This document shows positions 6,126 to 9,647 of a DNA stretch of 9,647 nucleotides, piece after piece. Made by a program: the position numbers and the translations under genes. The notes under the pieces are model-generated. The model searched no databases. It was not told the DNA's origin and saw only the letters and a list, made by a program, of their open reading frames with translations. The stretch covers positions 393 to 10,039 of the forward strand of contig DHLU01000175.1 of the NCBI GenBank assembly GCA_002405435.1, read 5' to 3'. Position 1 is the stretch's first letter; each line of letters begins with the position of its first letter. This DNA is from Flavobacteriales bacterium UBA4660. GTDB lineage: Bacteria > Bacteroidota > Bacteroidia > Flavobacteriales_D > Sanyastnellaceae.

Positions 6126-9017
6126 TCAATAGGTGAGGGTAAATGAGATGTTGAAGCGTCGGCCCTGGCCAAAAAATACGCTGGCACTGCCGGCGTCAAA
6201 ACCGCGGTACTCATCGGTAATGGGCAGGGCATAGATGCCATCGTTGCCGTTGTTGTTGGCATCTGAGATAAACATGGCATTCAGCAGGTTGGTAACACTT
6301 CCGCGGATATCGAATGAAAGCTTTTTGGTTTTCCAGCCATAGCCGCCGTGCAGCTCGGCCAGGCCATAGCCGGGCACGCGCCATGAATCCCGTCCGGCGT
6401 TTTGGTCGCGGAGAAAAAAGGGATTGAATTCAGCCCAGAGCCTGTCAAACCATGTATAGCGGACCCTGAGGTAGGCACCGTGCAACGCGTAGAGAATCAT
6501 GGCACCCAGCTGGGTCTGGGCCGCATTACCCACATGGACGCCTCGGGCATCAAAATCCACCGATGCCACGGTATCATCACTGGGGTCACCGTTGTTCTGG
6601 TTGTCTATAACGGGCGTGCCGTCGTCATAGAATATCCTGACCGTATCTCTCGAGTTCCAAATCCAGTCGCCCCATGATACAATGGCCTCCAGTGTCAGGT
6701 TGCGGTTGACGGCCCATGCACCATCCCACTCCACTCCCATGTGCCTGGCCTTCATGCCCTGCACATTCACACTGACCGGCTCCTGGGTATTGTCATCAAT
6801 GATAGAAAATCCGTTGTAGGGCTTATTGTCCCAGGTAGTATAATAGGTGTTGAGGTTCCAGGCGAAAGACTCCCTGCGGTATGAAACGCCGCCTTCAATT
6901 CCTGTAATCCGCTCATTGACGATGCGCTGAAACAACTCATTGTTAAAGTTAAACACCTGAGAAAAAAGCGGTGCCTTATCGAGGTAACCGATATTCATAA
7001 AGACATTGTAGAAATCGGTGACATTGTAGTTTACCCCGGCCTTGACAGTAAAACCGTTTCGCCACACCCAATCTGATTGCTGGTATTCAAGTCCGGGTGA
7101 AGCTGCCGTATACACATTTCCGTTGTAGACGGCTGTGTCACTGACCAGGGCAACCACTTCATTGATCGGCGTGTTTTCAGGCAGTCTGTACCCAAGATAG
7201 AGAGTGGTATCGCCGAGATCAAGCTGACGGGGCAGGAAGTAGTCAATGCGCTTGTACCCGGTACGTGCCAGTGATGTGCTTACAAACCCCGACCATTTTT
7301 CCGTCTTGTATTCGAGCTGGCCGAAAGCACCGCCCCATTGAATAAGGGCATCGTTGTGGTAATCGATCTTATCGCCTTCGCGCATGACCACCTGGTTGCG
7401 GTTGGGGTTAAAATCTCCGTCGTTGCGCACGGCTACGTAATCAGCGCCGAGAAGGTCGTACACCTGCATGTAGTGCTCACCCCTGTACCTGCGAAGATCG
7501 ACGCCTGTTGCCAGGTTGAGCCTGTCACTGATGGTGTGGTTCCAGGTAGAAAGCAGGCCATACCACGTGTGGTTGTTCATGGCGCTTTTTACGTAGTTCT
7601 CCACTGCATTGTGCTCAGTAGCAGAAATAGACGGTATAATAGACGGGTCCTGTGTGACAAAAGGCGGAGGATCCAGGTAAAAATCATAGCCGGTGTTTTT
7701 ATCGTAATCAGACTGAATATCGAGGGAGCCATCGTCGAGGTAATCGTTGGGTCCGGGTACCTGGTTGAGCCTTGTGCCGCCGCCATTACCGACCGAAAGG
7801 TATGCGATGGAGGTGATGAAGTCATCATCGCTCATGCGCCACACATCCTTGAGGGTAAACTGCGGCTTATGGTAATAATTCACCCGTTCGTTAAAGAGAG
7901 ATGTATTGAGGTTGTCGCGGTTTTCTCCGTCAAACCGGTAGGTGGTGAGGTTACCTGTGTGCGGGTTGTAGCGCATGCCGTATTCAGGTGTCTCGCCGAT
8001 GAGTTGCTCATCAATGCCCAGTTGGCGTGCCCTTGCGTGACTGAACATGGCCACCGGCTGCGGCAGTAAACGCTGGCCGTGCGACTGGGGTGCACCAAAT
8101 CCCGAGAGGCTGATGGTGTGTTTGTCGAGAATCTTCTCGATTTTTCCGTACCAGAAAAAACCTTCTGTGAAAGTGCCGGTAACCCAACCATCACCCCGTT
8201 TGAACGAACCGGCGGCGGTAAAACCCCAACCTCCGGGTGTTTTGCCGGTAGAAAGAGCCAGCGATGTCCGCATAAAACCGTTGTCGCCGACTTCCTGCTT
8301 CAGCCTGACCATTTTTTTCTGTTCGATGCCTCGCGTGATGAGGTTGATGGTTCCCCCGATGGCAGGAATAGCGAGTTTTGAGGCACCGAGCCCGCGCTGC
8401 ACCTGCGTGGTCTGCATGACCACGTCGAGCCCAAACCAATTGCTCCAATAGACCGCTCCGTTTTCCATATCGTTGACGGGGACGCCATCGAGCATAACCG
8501 CCACGTTGTTTTGCGAAAACCCGCGAATGGTAACCCGGGCATCGCCGTCTCCACCACCCTGCTGCGTGGCATAAGCGCCGGGCGTGGTATTCACAATGGC
8601 CGCCACATCCCTCGATGCGAGTTCTTCCTCAAACCGTTTGAGCGGGATATTGGAGAAGGCAACGGGCGTTTCGCGTCCCACGGCAATATCTCCGGTGACT
8701 ATGACTTCTCCAAAATCGATTGAAACGAGCCGAAAATTCTGCCTGACCGACTCCCGGTTCACTTCGATGACTGTCTCCTGCAACTTGTATCCGGCACAGG
8801 ATATTGTAAACGTGTAGCCGCCGAAAGGCAGATCCACTGCATAGGAGCCGTCGTCTGCGGTAAATACGCCTTTGCCTTCCGCCCAGGTTACCGCGGCATA
8901 AGCCACCGGCTCACCTGAAAAGTCATCGACTATGATGCCAGACACCCTGCCGGTCTGGGCCAACGCAGGCAACTGCGTGCAAAGCAGCAGCACAAACCCT
9001 GCGAGGCGCATTGGCAT
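6126..9017 (-). CDS. TonB-dependent outer-membrane receptor with carboxypeptidase-regulatory-like N-terminal domain
   Basis: This 963-aa receptor imports a ligand across the outer membrane using TonB-ExbBD energy. A signal peptide ends near LPALA/Q (residue 20). Residues about 23-98 are a CarboxypepD_reg-like domain (GRVSGIIVDDFSGEPVAYA, then GSYAVDLPFGGYTFTISCAGY). A TonB-box-like EVIVTG lies at 104-109. The plug spans about 116-229, with ARVTIRGFSQNNVAVMLDGV and QVQRGLGASKLAIPAIGGT. The remainder is the 22-strand barrel, ending in an aromatic residue (FTLTY) as outer-membrane barrels do. Length is typical. No SusD-like gene is adjacent, so it is not a standard glycan SusCD pair. It lies 11 bp after the lamin-tail gene and 20 bp before the PLD gene, which points to co-transcription with two T9SS-exported proteins. 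ATG at 9017 is used; Met3 (9011) is an equally good start for the signal peptide. The ligand is not identifiable from sequence. Confidence 0.95.
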   Translation of the reverse strand: MPMRLAGFVLLLCTQLPALAQTGRVSGIIVDDFSGEPVAYAAVTWAEGKGVFTADDGSYAVDLPFGGYTFTISCAGYKLQETVIEVNRESVRQNFRLVSIDFGEVIVTGDIAVGRETPVAFSNIPLKRFEEELASRDVAAIVNTTPGAYATQQGGGDGDARVTIRGFSQNNVAVMLDGVPVNDMENGAVYWSNWFGLDVVMQTTQVQRGLGASKLAIPAIGGTINLITRGIEQKKMVRLKQEVGDNGFMRTSLALSTGKTPGGWGFTAAGSFKRGDGWVTGTFTEGFFWYGKIEKILDKHTISLSGFGAPQSHGQRLLPQPVAMFSHARARQLGIDEQLIGETPEYGMRYNPHTGNLTTYRFDGENRDNLNTSLFNERVNYYHKPQFTLKDVWRMSDDDFITSIAYLSVGNGGGTRLNQVPGPNDYLDDGSLDIQSDYDKNTGYDFYLDPPPFVTQDPSIIPSISATEHNAVENYVKSAMNNHTWYGLLSTWNHTISDRLNLATGVDLRRYRGEHYMQVYDLLGADYVAVRNDGDFNPNRNQVVMREGDKIDYHNDALIQWGGAFGQLEYKTEKWSGFVSTSLARTGYKRIDYFLPRQLDLGDTTLYLGYRLPENTPINEVVALVSDTAVYNGNVYTAASPGLEYQQSDWVWRNGFTVKAGVNYNVTDFYNVFMNIGYLDKAPLFSQVFNFNNELFQRIVNERITGIEGGVSYRRESFAWNLNTYYTTWDNKPYNGFSIIDDNTQEPVSVNVQGMKARHMGVEWDGAWAVNRNLTLEAIVSWGDWIWNSRDTVRIFYDDGTPVIDNQNNGDPSDDTVASVDFDARGVHVGNAAQTQLGAMILYALHGAYLRVRYTWFDRLWAEFNPFFLRDQNAGRDSWRVPGYGLAELHGGYGWKTKKLSFDIRGSVTNLLNAMFISDANNNGNDGIYALPITDEYRGFDAGSASVFFGQGRRFNISFTLTY

Positions 9018-9028
9018 GGCGAATGGGG

Positions 9029-9647
9029 TCAGCGGATGAATGCGTGCCGGTGAATCTGTCCGTCCTGCAGGATTACTTCGAGGTAGTACGCCCCTGCGAT
9101 CCAGCCGGAAACGTCAAGTCTGAACATAAAGTCTGCAACGCCGTCAGCCGTGAAGACCACTTTCCCCGTGGGATCTGATACCCGCATGCGGTCTATCAGG
9201 TCGCGGCTGACGATGCTAACATTGTCACCACTGACGGGGTTGGGATACACACGCACCGCATTGCCAGCCTCTGCGCGTTCTTCCACCCCGGTAAAACAAA
9301 GACAATTGTGGAAGCCGAGTTCGGTGAAGGTATTGGCGGGAAGCGAATCCCATTCGGCTGTAATATTGAAAGAAGTGGGATTGGACGTTACACCCGCTAA
9401 CACCGAAGACTTGCGCACGAGGGTGTGGTTTTCGGAAATGTAGAACTGCGCACCCAGGTCATCCGTATAGGGGCCCCAGCCGGGAAAATCTGATCCCTCA
9501 CCAATACGACCAAAAAGATCTACAAGGGTTTCGCCCTCATTTTTGAGCAGGGCCACGGCGTCGTTTCCGTTAAAATACATGGGCCAGATACCATCGTCAT
9601 AATTGGGATTCAGATACACATCGGCGACCTCCTGCAATTCGTCCCAA
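9029..9647 (-). CDS. Secreted lamin-tail-domain protein with T9SS sorting domain (C-terminal part, partial)
   Basis: The visible 205 residues are the C-terminus of a larger protein; the reading frame runs open through the right edge (first full codon TGG at 9646), so the N-terminus is missing. Residues about 1-115 of the visible part resemble a lamin-tail-like beta domain: YFNGNDAVALLKN (24-36), LVDLFGRIGE (41-50), TLVRKSSVLAGV (75-86) and EWDSLPANTFTELGFHNC (98-115 region). From memory, this pattern occurs as the C-terminal module of secreted Bacteroidota nucleases and phosphoesterases, but the catalytic part here is unseen. Residues about 132-205 are a type A T9SS sorting domain (RVYPNPVSGDNVSI, GKVVF, WIAGAYYLEV), which directs export across the outer membrane and cell-surface attachment or release. 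It precedes the TonB receptor by 11 bp. The TTG at 9637 is only an internal codon, not the start. Domain calls are good; enzymatic function is unknown. Confidence 0.85.
   Translation of the reverse strand, partial: WDELQEVADVYLNPNYDDGIWPMYFNGNDAVALLKNEGETLVDLFGRIGEGSDFPGWGPYTDDLGAQFYISENHTLVRKSSVLAGVTSNPTSFNITAEWDSLPANTFTELGFHNCLCFTGVEERAEAGNAVRVYPNPVSGDNVSIVSRDLIDRMRVSDPTGKVVFTADGVADFMFRLDVSGWIAGAYYLEVILQDGQIHRHAFIR

Noticed and set aside
6106..6129. TTG start giving an eight-residue longer PLD protein
   Set aside because: The extension (TTLNFIN) is not signal-peptide-like, while ATG at 6105 directly begins a typical MKN-type signal peptide. The TTG overlaps the receptor stop codon.
7338..8069. 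243-codon plus-strand open frame inside the TonB receptor gene
   Set aside because: It begins with TTG, lies fully antisense to a receptor with clear domain motifs, and its translation has no recognisable fold or signal. It is an expected by-product of codon bias in a GC-rich gene.
9635..9637. TTG as start of the lamin-tail protein
   Set aside because: The frame stays open to the window edge (WDE before it), the protein would start mid-domain without a signal peptide, and a T9SS substrate needs one.

Overview
The window reads as a chromosomal segment of a Bacteroidota bacterium with fairly high GC for that phylum. The evidence is two type IX secretion (T9SS) C-terminal sorting domains, a TonB-dependent receptor with an N-terminal carboxypeptidase-regulatory-like domain, a perfect Bacteroidota-type -7 box (TAnnTTTG), and mostly no Shine-Dalgarno sequence before starts. 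Sequence alone does not resolve the family; a marine or environmental Flavobacteriales or Saprospirales relative is a guess. Almost all of the window is coding. I see no tRNA, rRNA, CRISPR, IS element or phage gene.

Left block (1-3125, all minus strand, transcribed right to left): a TolC-family outer-membrane channel, a HlyD/MacA-type periplasmic adaptor, then the first half of tsaB (tRNA t6A biosynthesis), cut by the window edge. Spacings are 1 bp and 3 bp, so this is a tightly packed operon. No inner-membrane pump gene is visible between or before these genes; it may lie beyond position 1 or elsewhere in the genome.

Middle (3126-3909): a 142-bp divergent intergenic region, then one plus-strand gene for an unrecognised 204-aa lipoprotein. 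A consensus -7 box sits 4 bp before its ATG, which predicts a leaderless mRNA. This gene converges on the next block, with a small GC-rich inverted repeat at the junction.

Right block (3910-9647, all minus strand): transcription enters from beyond the right edge. First comes the C-terminal part of a secreted lamin-tail-domain protein with a T9SS signal, then a 963-aa TonB-dependent receptor with no SusD partner in the window, then a secreted protein with an OB-like/DUF5689-like N-terminus, a fibronectin III-like domain, two intact phospholipase-D HKD motifs and a T9SS signal. Gaps of 11 and 20 bp suggest one transcript. The most interesting hypothesis is that this is an extracellular phosphodiester (nucleic acid or phospholipid) degradation and uptake locus: T9SS-exported enzymes release products and the TonB receptor imports them. 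The co-transcription layout and domains are read from sequence; the substrate and the joint function are inference.
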